A stretch of 49,108 bases of DNA from Methylobacterium goesingense (lineage in GTDB: Bacteria; Pseudomonadota; Alphaproteobacteria; Rhizobiales; Beijerinckiaceae). Positions 33,383-40,429 of this stretch are shown here, one piece after another (position 1 is the first letter of the stretch; each line of letters begins with the position of its first letter). The position numbers and the translations under genes are program-made. The notes under the pieces were generated by a model, which had not been told where the DNA came from, did no database searches, and was given only the letters and a program-made list of their open reading frames with translations. The stretch lies in contig NZ_BPQL01000010.1 in NCBI RefSeq assembly GCF_022179225.1, forward strand, positions 1 through 49,108, given 5' to 3'.

Positions 33383-33640
33383 ATGAGCACTCTCTTCCGC
33401 GTCGCCGCTGCGCTCGTCCTCGCCACCGCCGTCTCCGGGGCTCCGGCTTATGCCGTCGATTCCATGGCCAAGGATAGCATGGCCAAGGATAGCATGGCGA
33501 AGGACTCGATGGCTAAGGACAGCATGGCGAAGGACTCCATGGCCAAGGACAGCATGAAGAAGGACGGGATGAGCAAGGATTCTATGGCCAAGGATTCCAT
33601 GGCTAAGGACTCGATGGCCAAGGACTCCATGAAGAAGTAA
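33383..33640 (+). CDS. mrpX: MrpX-type periplasmic methionine-rich peptide
   Basis: An 85-residue secreted peptide. The signal peptide runs to APAYA (residue 24). The mature 61 residues are almost only a pentapeptide repeat: MAKDS six times, [15 protein letters not shown] three times, MKK. Twelve Met are spaced exactly five apart; there is no Cys, Trp or Tyr. In Azospira suillum a Met-rich periplasmic peptide (MrpX), controlled by SigF/NrsF, is oxidised by hypochlorite and re-reduced by YedY1. The same gene set surrounds this one. It should act as a renewable oxidant sink. Ribosome-binding site AAGGA precedes the ATG. Sequence-level homology to MrpX is not testable with such a repeat; the call is by composition, export and context. 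Confidence 0.85.
   Translation: MSTLFRVAAALVLATAVSGAPAYAVDSMAKDSMAKDSMAKDSMAKDSMAKDSMAKDSMKKDGMSKDSMAKDSMAKDSMAKDSMKK
33464..33640 (+). repeat. 15-bp repeat array coding the (M-A/K/S-K-D-S/G) pentapeptide, 12 units
   Basis: The units are 15 bp, but the Ser codon varies (AGC, TCG, TCC, TCT) and so does the Ala codon (GCC, GCG, GCT), while the peptide stays nearly constant. Lys is always AAG. So the protein repeat, especially Met every fifth residue, has been kept while the DNA drifted. Confidence 0.95.
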
Positions 33641-33662
33641 GTTCGGCCTCATGCGGACGGTG

Positions 33663-33692
33663 CGGGTCGGCCTTCCGGGCCGCCCGTTCTTC
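33663..33692 (+). terminator. Hairpin between mrpX and sigF (attenuator or terminator)
   Basis: CGGGTCGGCC (33663-33672) pairs with GGCCGCCCG (33678-33686) with one bulged T and a 5-nt loop, followed by TTCTTC. It could let mrpX be made in large excess over the sigma factor encoded downstream. The U-tract is short, so partial termination is more likely than complete. Confidence 0.5.
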
Positions 33693-33743
33693 AGGCCGGG
33701 TTTCTCGCCGGCTCTCCCCGCTGCGTCCGGAAACCCTGCTCCC

Positions 33744-34334
33744 ATGCCTGTTCAATCAGCGGCATTGTCCGGCGAGGCGTCCCTGTCCGCTGCGATGCAG
33801 GCGGCGCAGGTCGGCGATGCCGCGGCTTACCGGGCGCTCCTGCGGGATTGCGTGCCGGTGATCTCCGCGATGGCACGGGCCAAGGGAGTTCAGGGAGCAG
33901 CCCTCGACGACGTGGTGCAGGACACCCTGCTCACCCTCCATCGGGCGCGGGCGACCTACGATCCGGCCCGGCCGTTCCTGCCCTGGTTGCGCGCCATCAC
34001 ACAGCGGCGGGCCATCGACGCGCTGCGCCGCAGGGGGCGTCGTCCGCAGGAAGTCCACGAGCCGCTCGCCTATGAGGCGCGTGCCGACGACGGTCCCATG
34101 CCGGGTGACGACCTGGAGCGTCGCGAGCGCGCAACGAGTCTTGCCGCTGCCATCGCGCATCTCCCCGAAGGACAGCGGGAGGCGATCGAGCACATCGCCC
34201 TGCGCGAATTGTCCCTCGACGAGACATCGACGCTCACCGGGCGGACCAAGGGTGCGCTCAAGGTCAATTTCCATCGCGGTCTCAAGGCCCTGCGCATCTC
34301 TCTCACATCCCGTAAGGAGGGTACGGATGCCTGA
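33744..34334 (+). CDS. sigF: ECF RNA polymerase sigma factor, SigF type
   Basis: A 196-residue ECF sigma factor. Region 2 is ALDDVVQDTLLTLHRARATY, then DPARPFLPWLRAITQRRAID and ALRRRGRRPQE; region 4 is AIAHLPEGQREAIEHIAL, then LSLDETSTLTGRTKGALKVN and FHRGLKALR. The short linker and the 'YDP.RPFLPWL..I..RRAID.LRR..RR' pattern are typical of SigF-like ECFs paired with DUF1109/NrsF membrane anti-sigmas. I start at ATG 33744 (MPVQSAALSG). nrsF2 overlaps its end by 8 nt. Three exact GTAACC-N16-CGAA sites in the window are its likely promoters. Confidence 0.92.
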   Translation: MPVQSAALSGEASLSAAMQAAQVGDAAAYRALLRDCVPVISAMARAKGVQGAALDDVVQDTLLTLHRARATYDPARPFLPWLRAITQRRAIDALRRRGRRPQEVHEPLAYEARADDGPMPGDDLERRERATSLAAAIAHLPEGQREAIEHIALRELSLDETSTLTGRTKGALKVNFHRGLKALRISLTSRKEGTDA

Positions 34335-35040
34335 TCCGGCCACTCACGACCGATCCACTCACGTCCCGTCCACCCACGACCTCGTCGAGGATCTGGCCCA
34401 ATCGCTCACCCCGGTCCGCCGGCTTCCGAGCCCAGGACGCCGGACCCTGATCTGGTCCGGAGCGGTGCTCACGGTGGGACTGCTCCTCGTGCCGATGTCC
34501 GATCTTTCGGGATTGCGGGCGCGCCTCGCCGTGCCGGACCTGCACTGGGCGGCCCTGGGCGCATTTCTCACGGCCATCGCGGCCGCCCTTGCCGCCTTCC
34601 AGAGCAGCGTGCCCGGCCGAAGCGCGGCTTGGTCCTGGCTGCCGCTTCCCCCGCTCGTCCTCTGGCTCGGCGCCAGTGGGCTCGGCTGCCTTCGCGGTTG
34701 GCTTGCGCCAGCCGCCAACCTCGCTGAGCCGGAGGAGATGCGGGGGTGCTTCGTGTTCCTGATGGGGGTCTCTCTGCCGCTGTCCGTCCTGCTGGTGCTG
34801 ATGCTGCGGCGGGCCTGTCCGCTCCGCCCCAATCTCACGGCGGCCCTCGGGGGACTCGCCGCAGCCGCGGCGGCCGCGGCCTTGCTGGTGCCATTTCATC
34901 CGCACGACGCCACCGCGACGGACCTGCTGGTTCACCTCGTGGCCGTCCTCATCGTCGTCGGCCTGAACGGTCTCCTCGGTGGGCGCCTTCTCGATAGAAA
35001 TGCCGGGCCGCAAGGGTCGCATCGCAAGCCCGGCCTGTAA
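34327..35040 (+). CDS. nrsF: NrsF-type (DUF1109) membrane anti-sigma factor, cognate of SigF
   Basis: A 237-residue integral membrane protein with about six helices. The cytosolic N-terminus is HDLVEDLAQSLTPVRRLPSP. It starts inside the sigF gene (8-nt overlap) behind a strong AAGGAGGG site, so the two proteins are made together. Cysteines GLGCLRGW, MRGCFVFL and RRACPLRP are at loop/helix borders; oxidant sensing through such residues is known for Caulobacter NrsF. Under stress it should release SigF. Its own TAA stop forms the centre of the next SigF-type -35 element. Confidence 0.92.
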   Translation: MPDPATHDRSTHVPSTHDLVEDLAQSLTPVRRLPSPGRRTLIWSGAVLTVGLLLVPMSDLSGLRARLAVPDLHWAALGAFLTAIAAALAAFQSSVPGRSAAWSWLPLPPLVLWLGASGLGCLRGWLAPAANLAEPEEMRGCFVFLMGVSLPLSVLLVLMLRRACPLRPNLTAALGGLAAAAAAAALLVPFHPHDATATDLLVHLVAVLIVVGLNGLLGGRLLDRNAGPQGSHRKPGL

Positions 35041-35062
35041 CCGGCTCGGCCCGGACGGCGAA
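35037..35062 (+). promoter_or_regulatory. SigF-type promoter, exact match (GTAACC-N16-CGAA), upstream of msrB
   Basis: GTAACC at 35037-35042 and CGAA at 35059-35062 are separated by exactly 16 nt. The -35 contains the nrsF stop codon TAA. It would start transcription about 30 nt before the msrB ATG and drive msrB-msrA-cytochrome b-yedY. Confidence 0.8.
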
Positions 35063-35098
35063 CGACAGTTCAAGGAACTCGGCAAGGAACTCGGCATC

Positions 35099-35593
35099 AT
35101 GGACCGCAGACAGATCCTCACGGCCGGCGTCTCGGCGCTCGGCATCCTGACGTTCCTTCGCGCTGCCGGAGGGACCCTGGCCGGCGACCGTGCCGCGGCC
35201 GCGACCTTCGCCGTCGTGAAGAGCGAGGCCGCCTGGCGGGCGCAGCTCGGGTCCGCCGCCTACGCGGTCCTGCGTCGACACGGCACCGAACGCGCCGGCT
35301 CGAGCCCACTCGACGCCGAGAAGCGCGCCGGTCGCTTCGTCTGCGCCGGTTGCGATCAGCCGCTCTTCGCCTCCAGCGCGAAGTTCGAGAGCGGAACCGG
35401 CTGGCCGAGCTTCACTGCCCCTCTTGCGGAGGCCGTGGGAACGACGGTGGATTCCAGCCTGGGAATGAGCCGGACGGAGGTGCATTGCCGCCGCTGCGGC
35501 GGGCATCTCGGCCACGTCTTCGCCGACGGACCCGCCCCCACGGGGCTTCGCTACTGCATGAACGGCGTCGCGCTGCGCTTCGAGCCCGCCTGA
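35099..35593 (+). CDS. msrB: Exported peptide-methionine (R)-S-oxide reductase MsrB
   Basis: A 164-residue MsrB that reduces Met-R-sulfoxide. The signal sequence starts with MDRRQILTAGVSALGILTFL, Tat-like and unusual for MsrB. The catalytic domain has the zinc cysteines in FVCAGCDQPLF and VHCRRCGGHLGHVF, the substrate motif GTGWPSF, and the catalytic Cys153 in LRYCMNGVALRF. No second resolving Cys is obvious outside the zinc site, so it may rely on an external thiol donor such as the ScsB pathway. Start at ATG 35099; the sequence before it repeats CAAGGAACTCGG twice, giving two possible ribosome-binding sites. msrA follows 37 nt later. Confidence 0.93.
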   Translation: MDRRQILTAGVSALGILTFLRAAGGTLAGDRAAAATFAVVKSEAAWRAQLGSAAYAVLRRHGTERAGSSPLDAEKRAGRFVCAGCDQPLFASSAKFESGTGWPSFTAPLAEAVGTTVDSSLGMSRTEVHCRRCGGHLGHVFADGPAPTGLRYCMNGVALRFEPA

Positions 35594-35630
35594 CCGATCA
35601 CGCCTCCCCGTCCCGAAAAGGACCCTCTCC

Positions 35631-36374
35631 ATGTCCACGATTACCAAGCCCGCGACCGTTCCCCTCCATCGCACGCGCCTCAACGCGGCGCTCGTCGGCG
35701 GAGCCCTGACCCTGCTCGGCTTCGGCCTCGCCATGACGGTCGGGGCCGGTGCCGAGGAAGCGAGTCGGCGTCTGCCGGCCGCCGCGACACCTGCGCGTGA
35801 ACCCGCCCGGCTTCAGAGCGCGGTGTTCGCCGGGGGATGCTTCTGGGGCGTGCAGGGGGTGTTCCAGAACGTTCGCGGGGTCACCCAGGCCGTGTCGGGC
35901 TATGCCGGCGGGGACGACGCGAGCGCGAACTACCAGGCCGTGTCCAGTGGACGCACGCGGCACGCCGAGGCGGTTCGGGTGACCTACGACCCGCGCGTGG
36001 TCTCCTACGATACCTTGCTCCGGGTCTTCTTCTCCGTCGCCCTCGATCCGACGCAGGTCGATCGGCAGGGACCGGATCACGGCCCGCAATACCGCTCTGC
36101 GCTCTTCCCCGCGAATGCCGAGCAGGGCAGCGTGGCCGGCGCCTACATCGCGCAACTCGACGCCGCCAAGGTCTACGGCGCCCCGGTCGCCACCCGGATC
36201 GAGCCGGGCGCGGCGTTCTACCCGGCCGAAGCCTACCACCAGGACTTCATGGCCCTGCATCCCGCCCACCCCTACATCGTCGCCAACGATGCCGCGAAGG
36301 TGCGCGACCTCAAACGCTTCTTCCCCGAATTCACCGCCCCGGCGCCCGTCCTCGTCGGGCGCGATCCCGCCTGA
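35631..36374 (+). CDS. msrA: Exported peptide-methionine (S)-S-oxide reductase MsrA
   Basis: A 247-residue MsrA that reduces Met-S-sulfoxide. Residues about 16-40 form a signal peptide or anchor (LNAALVGGALTLLGFGLAMT), placing it in the periplasm. The active site is AVFAGGCFWGVQGVF with Cys70, and PDHGPQYRSALFP and PAEAYHQDFM are family hallmarks. No further Cys follows in the C-terminal region, so regeneration should need an outside reductant; the ScsB-type conduit in the same regulon is the obvious candidate. It is co-transcribed with msrB upstream and with the cytochrome b and YedY genes. Confidence 0.94.
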   Translation: MSTITKPATVPLHRTRLNAALVGGALTLLGFGLAMTVGAGAEEASRRLPAAATPAREPARLQSAVFAGGCFWGVQGVFQNVRGVTQAVSGYAGGDDASANYQAVSSGRTRHAEAVRVTYDPRVVSYDTLLRVFFSVALDPTQVDRQGPDHGPQYRSALFPANAEQGSVAGAYIAQLDAAKVYGAPVATRIEPGAAFYPAEAYHQDFMALHPAHPYIVANDAAKVRDLKRFFPEFTAPAPVLVGRDPA

Positions 36375-36432
36375 GGCCGACAGGGTCCTCGGGCGGGCCG
36401 TTCGTCACGTCAGCAACCCCAGGAAGGCTCCG

Positions 36433-37077
36433 ATGCACGCCCCTCCGTCGCGGGCCGAGCGCCCGATCCACCCCCTCGTCGTGCGGATCACCCATTGGGT
36501 GAACGCCCTGGCCATGCTGATCATGATCACCAGCGGATGGCGCATCTACAACGCCTCGCCGATCTTCGGCGACTGGGCCTTCCCGAAGGGCATCACCCTC
36601 GGCGGCTGGCTCGGCGGGGCTCTCCAATGGCATTTCGCGGGGATGTGGCTCCTCGTCGCCAACGGTCTCGTCTACCTGACCTACGGTCTGGTTTCGGGGC
36701 ACCTGCGCCGGCGCCTCACACCCCTGCGACCGCGCGAGATCGCACATGATTTCGTCGCGGCCCTGAGGTTCCGGCTCCCCCACGACCCGGGCGTCTACAA
36801 CGCCGTGCAGCGCCTACTCTACGTGGCGGTCCTGCTCATCGGGATCGTCATCGTTCTCTCCGGCCTCGCGATCTGGAAGCCGGTCCAGTTCGCGCCTCTG
36901 ACGGCCCTGATGGGCGGCTACGATACGGCGCGGATCGTCCATTTCCTCGCCATGGCGGGCATCGCCGGCTTCGTCGTGGTGCACCTCGCCCTCGTGCTCC
37001 TGGTCCCAAGGACGCTGCCGACGATGATCATCGGCCGTGAGATCCATTTCGGCCGCAACCGCGTGGTGAAGCCATGA
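36433..37077 (+). CDS. yedZ1: Cytochrome b561-type membrane partner of the YedY-like oxidoreductase
   Basis: A 214-residue di-haem cytochrome b with about four helices. His ligands are visible in VVRITHWVNALAML, LQWHFAGMWLL, RIVHFLAMAG and VVVHLALVLL. It should take electrons from the quinone pool and pass them to the periplasmic Mo protein encoded next (ATGA overlap). In Azospira the equivalent gene is yedZ1; it belongs to the b561/Ni-hydrogenase-cytochrome type rather than to MsrQ. Start at ATG 36433 with AGGAAGG upstream; the longer frame is a shadow of msrA. Confidence 0.9.
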   Translation: MHAPPSRAERPIHPLVVRITHWVNALAMLIMITSGWRIYNASPIFGDWAFPKGITLGGWLGGALQWHFAGMWLLVANGLVYLTYGLVSGHLRRRLTPLRPREIAHDFVAALRFRLPHDPGVYNAVQRLLYVAVLLIGIVIVLSGLAIWKPVQFAPLTALMGGYDTARIVHFLAMAGIAGFVVVHLALVLLVPRTLPTMIIGREIHFGRNRVVKP

Positions 37078-37844
37078 AGCCCCTCGATCGCCTTCTCCGC
37101 CGTCCACGGCCCGATCTCGCGATGCCCGAGACGCAGCCGATCCGGGCCGATCGCCGCCTGTTCCTGCGCGGCGGCCTCATCGCGGCCGGGAGCCTCGCCC
37201 TCGGCGGCTGCGACATCTCCGACAATCCGCAGGTGGAAAGCGTCCTCGGTGGAATCTCGCGGCTGAACGATCGCGTCCAGGGCGCCCTCTTCGGGGGCAC
37301 GCGTCTGGCCCCGACCTTCGATGTCGCGGACATCACTCCAGACTTCCCCTTCAATGCCTATTATCCGGCAAGCAAGATTCGGGTGATCGACGGCGCCACC
37401 TGGAAACTCGAACTCGCCGGTCTCATCTCCGACAAGGCGCCGTGGACACTTCGTCGCCTGAGGACCCTGCCGCAGGAAGCGCAGATCACCCGCCACGTCT
37501 GCGTGGAGGGCTGGAGCGCCATCGGGCAATGGTCGGGCGTCCCGTTGCGGACCTTCCTCGAACGGATCGGGGCCGACACGACGGCACGCTACGTCCGCTT
37601 CGCCTGCGGCGACGACTATTGGACGAGCATCGACATGCCGAGCGCCCTTCATCCCCAGACGATCCTGGCCTTGGATTACGCCGGCGCGCCTCTGCCACCG
37701 AAGTATGGCTTCCCCGTCAAGTTGCGTATTCCGACGAAGCTCGGGTTCAAGAACCCGAAGCACATCATGGCCATCACGGTGACGAACGATTATCCGGGCG
37801 GCTACTGGGAAGACCAGGGCTACAACTGGTTTTCCGGGCTATAA
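37074..37844 (+). CDS. yedY1: YedY/MsrP-like molybdenum oxidoreductase, Tat lipoprotein
   Basis: A 256-residue sulfite-oxidase-fold enzyme. The Tat motif is ADRRLFLRGG, followed by a hydrophobic stretch and LALGGC, a lipobox with Cys46, so it should be lipid-anchored. The Mo-ligating Cys143 is in ITRHVCVEGWSAIGQW; KYGFPVKLRIPTKLGFKNPK and DYPGGYWEDQGYNWF are typical of the YedY group. With the b-type cytochrome it would reduce methionine sulfoxide using quinol electrons, as shown for Azospira YedY1 and E. coli MsrP. Its likely client here is MrpX. ATGA overlap with the cytochrome gene. Confidence 0.92.
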   Translation: MKPLDRLLRRPRPDLAMPETQPIRADRRLFLRGGLIAAGSLALGGCDISDNPQVESVLGGISRLNDRVQGALFGGTRLAPTFDVADITPDFPFNAYYPASKIRVIDGATWKLELAGLISDKAPWTLRRLRTLPQEAQITRHVCVEGWSAIGQWSGVPLRTFLERIGADTTARYVRFACGDDYWTSIDMPSALHPQTILALDYAGAPLPPKYGFPVKLRIPTKLGFKNPKHIMAITVTNDYPGGYWEDQGYNWFSGL

Positions 37845-37854
37845 CGAGATCACG

Positions 37855-37884
37855 CTTGGATCGCCGGATGTCGACAGATCCAAG
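37855..37884. promoter_or_regulatory. 8-bp perfect inverted repeat between yedY and the GST gene
   Basis: CTTGGATC (37855-37862) and GATCCAAG (37877-37884) flank a 14-nt centre. It lies 25 nt before the GST start. It could be an operator for the GST gene or a weak read-through hairpin; no U-tract follows. Confidence 0.4.
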
Positions 37885-37908
37885 GAATATCCATCAAGGG
37901 TTTGTACA

Positions 37909-38583
37909 ATGCTGAAGTTCTTCTTCAACGGCTCTCCGAATCCAACGAAGGTCGCGCTGCTGCTGGAGGAACTCGGATTGCCCTACGAGCCCATCCCGAT
38001 CGACACCCGCAAGGGGGATCAGTTCGCGCCGGATTTCCTGGCCCTCAATCCGAACGGGAAGGTGCCGGTTCTCGTGGACGACGCGGACGTGATCTTCGAC
38101 AGCAATGCCATCCTGCTCTACCTCGCCGAGAAGACCGGACGATTCCTGCCGTCCTCGGGCGGCGACCGGGCGCAACTCCTGTCCTGGCTGATGTTCGTCG
38201 CGACGGGCGTCGGGCCGTTCTCCGGCCAGGCGGTCCATTTCCGGCACTTCGCACCGGAACAGGTCCCCTATGCTCAGGCGCGCTACAGCTTCGAGGCGCG
38301 CCGTCACTACGACGTGCTGAACGCACACCTCGCGCAGCGCCGCTATCTGGTGAGCGATGCGTATTCCATCGCGGATATGAGTGCCTGGGGATGGGCCCGC
38401 ATGATCCCCTTCGTCCTCGGTGAGACGGCCTGGGCGGCCTTGCCCCATCTCAAGCGGCATCACGATGAGATCGCCGCCCGTCCGGCTGCCGCGCGTGCGG
38501 TCGGTCTCAAGGACCGCTTCGCCTTCAAGCCAGAAATGGACGACGAGGCCCGCGCCAACATGTTCCGGCACCTCAAGTCCTGA
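37909..38583 (+). CDS. Glutathione S-transferase
   Basis: A 224-residue GST. The thioredoxin-like N-domain has GSPNPTKVALLLEELGLPYE, then LNPNGKVPVLVD and FDSNAILLYLAEKTG, which holds the glutathione-binding Ser after the cis-Pro. The helical C-domain has YSIADMSAWGWARMI, the N-capping box of the family. The NPTKV start resembles the Nu/YghU-like and YfcG-like disulfide-reductase GSTs. It follows yedY by 64 nt on the same strand and may be read through from the msr operon, which would suit a thiol-stress role. No SigF-type motif of its own. Confidence 0.92.
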   Translation: MLKFFFNGSPNPTKVALLLEELGLPYEPIPIDTRKGDQFAPDFLALNPNGKVPVLVDDADVIFDSNAILLYLAEKTGRFLPSSGGDRAQLLSWLMFVATGVGPFSGQAVHFRHFAPEQVPYAQARYSFEARRHYDVLNAHLAQRRYLVSDAYSIADMSAWGWARMIPFVLGETAWAALPHLKRHHDEIAARPAAARAVGLKDRFAFKPEMDDEARANMFRHLKS

Positions 38584-38909
38584 CGATCGCCATCGCCCTG
38601 GAACGCCGCCGTTGCTGGTTGGTGCGCCGGCACTGTCGTCTCGGCGCTGCGTGAGAAGCTTCGGAACGTTTCATCAGCGAATGGCCGCTTCCGGGAACGC
38701 TGCAAAGTGGCCTGTTCGACGCTCTTGGGCCGGATTTGGCCCGTCGATTTTCGAGAGCTGACCCTGCCACGGCCGATCGTCGATCTCGGCTGAGCGCTCC
38801 AGCGCCCGCGCTCGGGGGGGCCCTTCATCCGCATGCTGGACGGTTGCAGCGACGCATTGTAGGCGTCCGCGGCGGAGGCAGGGTTGCCGCACCAAACGAG
38901 GTTGGCCTT
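38584..38909. other. Gene-free stretch with mobile-element debris
   Basis: The right part (from 38773) matches, inverted, the flank of an IS3 relic at about 40.9 kb. The conceptual peptide DRRSRLSAPAPALGG here resembles DRRSRLSAPPPALGV there. The left part (38590-38765) shows no gene. It may be part of the same inserted unit. Confidence 0.5.
38773..38801 (+). repeat. Left copy of a 29-bp perfect inverted repeat
   Basis: These 29 bases are the exact reverse complement of 40888-40916. Weaker similarity continues for about 100 nt inward. The two copies bracket the HAD-like and kinase-like genes. Confidence 0.9.
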
Positions 38910-39434
38910 TTGAATGAGCATCGAGGCACCGCACCGCTGACGGTCTACCTCGACGTGGACGGCGTTGTGACGACGGTCGGCTATCAGCGGCAGGCCGGAA
39001 AGGACAAGCTCAACCCGGCCCAGGTCGCCATCGTCGCCGGCTTGGTGAGGGAGTTCGACGCCAAGGTGGTCGTCTCTTCGACCTGGCGCGTCGACGATTG
39101 CCGCCCGACCCTGGTCGAGGCCGGCCTTCCCGAGACCTGCTTTCACCCCGACTGGCGCACAGCCATCCTGCCGACGAGCAAAGATGCCACGACGGGCGGT
39201 ATGCTCTCCGCCGAGCGCGCCGGGCGCGGCGACGAGATCGCCGAGCACGCGACCCGGAATCGCATCACGGACTACCTCGTCCTCGACGACGTCGAGGTTG
39301 GCCCCGTCCACCGGGGTCGTCACGTCCGGCCGCGCGCGGATTTCGGCCTGAGCGAAGCGGATCGGGGCCTGGCTCGGACGCTGCTGGCCGGGATGGTCGA
39401 CCTCCGCCGGGCCATGGACCGGAACGGCTCATGA
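38910..39434 (+). CDS. HAD-fold phosphatase-like protein
   Basis: A protein of about 174 residues. Motif I is TVYLDVDGVVTTVG (DxD), motif II is VVVSSTWRVDDCRP, and a late acidic motif is TDYLVLDDVEVG. The SSTWR pattern is that of the HAD domain found in Swiss-Army-Knife RNA-repair proteins and related phage or accessory HADs. No ATG fits; TTG 38910 is the best start outside the IS-like flank, and the gene may be truncated or fused at its 5' end. It lies with a kinase-like gene inside a 29-bp inverted repeat. Substrate unknown. Confidence 0.7.
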   Translation: MNEHRGTAPLTVYLDVDGVVTTVGYQRQAGKDKLNPAQVAIVAGLVREFDAKVVVSSTWRVDDCRPTLVEAGLPETCFHPDWRTAILPTSKDATTGGMLSAERAGRGDEIAEHATRNRITDYLVLDDVEVGPVHRGRHVRPRADFGLSEADRGLARTLLAGMVDLRRAMDRNGS

Positions 39435-39658
39435 TCCACGACGGTCGATTTACGCTTCCGTAGGGATTGAACTTTCCGAAGGCTCGGGTCATTCCATGAC
39501 AGCGGCGTGACACACGCATCACGCTGCCCCCCGACATCGACTGGGTCATCTCGACCTTCGCCGGACCAGCCCGTCCGGTCCGTCCTCCACACCGCATCCG
39601 TGCGGCTGCTGTGGACGCGTCGCGTCGGGTCGTCGCGTGGCAGGAAGGAGTGGCTGCG

Positions 39659-40396
39659 ATGTTCAGGTTCAAGAATCAGGACACGACGTCCAGTCCCTCG
39701 CTTTCCGCCCTGGGCATCGTCGAACGGTCATCCACGAAGGCCTATGCCGGACTCATCGCCACTGGCTGGTCCGAAATCGGTTTCGGGTACCATGGTACCG
39801 TCCATGCGCATCCGAACCATCCGGACGTCGTCGTGCGCTTTGCCCGCAAGGCGGACGGGTTCGGCGATTATGCGGCGCTGCTTCGCAAAGGTTTTCCGGG
39901 CTCCGATGGACCACATGCGCCGCGTGTCCACGACATGCATGTCAGCCGCTGCGGCGCGCTGATGACCGTCGGCTCGCGTCTCACCGATCCTGCGCGCGAC
40001 GCGTGGTGGCTGGCCTATGCGCACGCCGTCATCGCGGACCATCCGGGCGTTGCGATGGATGAAGGCGTGCGCGACCGGTTCAAGGTGGAATGGCCGGCGC
40101 ATGAGCCCCGGGTCGATCATCCGAGCTTCGACGGCATCCGCGAAGCGTTCAGGGCGGCGTGGCCCGGATACGAAGCCTATGTCGCCGACTTGCGGGCCGT
40201 GTCGCCGCAGGGGCTCGACCCGAATATCGGCAACGTTCTCGTCGGCGGTGACGGCAGCCCCGTGGTGAACGATCCGCTGTGCGACGACGGATACGGCCTG
40301 TGGCGCTCACCGCTCTCGCGGATCCTGGCTCGCTGCGCGGATCTCCCGCGTCGACTGATCGGTGACGCCATCGGCAGAGCTCCCGCGCACGCTTGA
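39659..40396 (+). CDS. Protein kinase-like fold protein, possibly degenerate
   Basis: A 245-residue protein starting at ATG 39659 (MFRFKNQD) behind AGGAAGGAG. IGFGYHGTVHAHPNHPDVVV resembles a glycine-rich loop and strand 2-3 of a kinase N-lobe, followed by RFARKADGFGDY. GLDPNIGNVLVGGDGSPVVN with DPL resembles a catalytic loop plus metal-binding Asp ('D..P.NV..D'). The overall pattern matches small kinase-like proteins of phages and accessory regions, but the usual HxD is not intact. Function unknown. The neighbouring HAD gene is 224 nt upstream; the two share the segment bracketed by the inverted repeat. Confidence 0.6.
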   Translation: MFRFKNQDTTSSPSLSALGIVERSSTKAYAGLIATGWSEIGFGYHGTVHAHPNHPDVVVRFARKADGFGDYAALLRKGFPGSDGPHAPRVHDMHVSRCGALMTVGSRLTDPARDAWWLAYAHAVIADHPGVAMDEGVRDRFKVEWPAHEPRVDHPSFDGIREAFRAAWPGYEAYVADLRAVSPQGLDPNIGNVLVGGDGSPVVNDPLCDDGYGLWRSPLSRILARCADLPRRLIGDAIGRAPAHA

Positions 40397-40429
40397 TCGC
40401 AGGGGCGACCCAAGGGGGCGGCGCGGATT

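Noticed and set aside
33448..33630. Minus-strand frame opposite mrpX reading repeated M-E-S-L-A
   Set aside because: It is the antisense shadow of the MrpX repeat. It has no ribosome-binding site and no own promoter, while the plus strand has a signal peptide and a fitting context.
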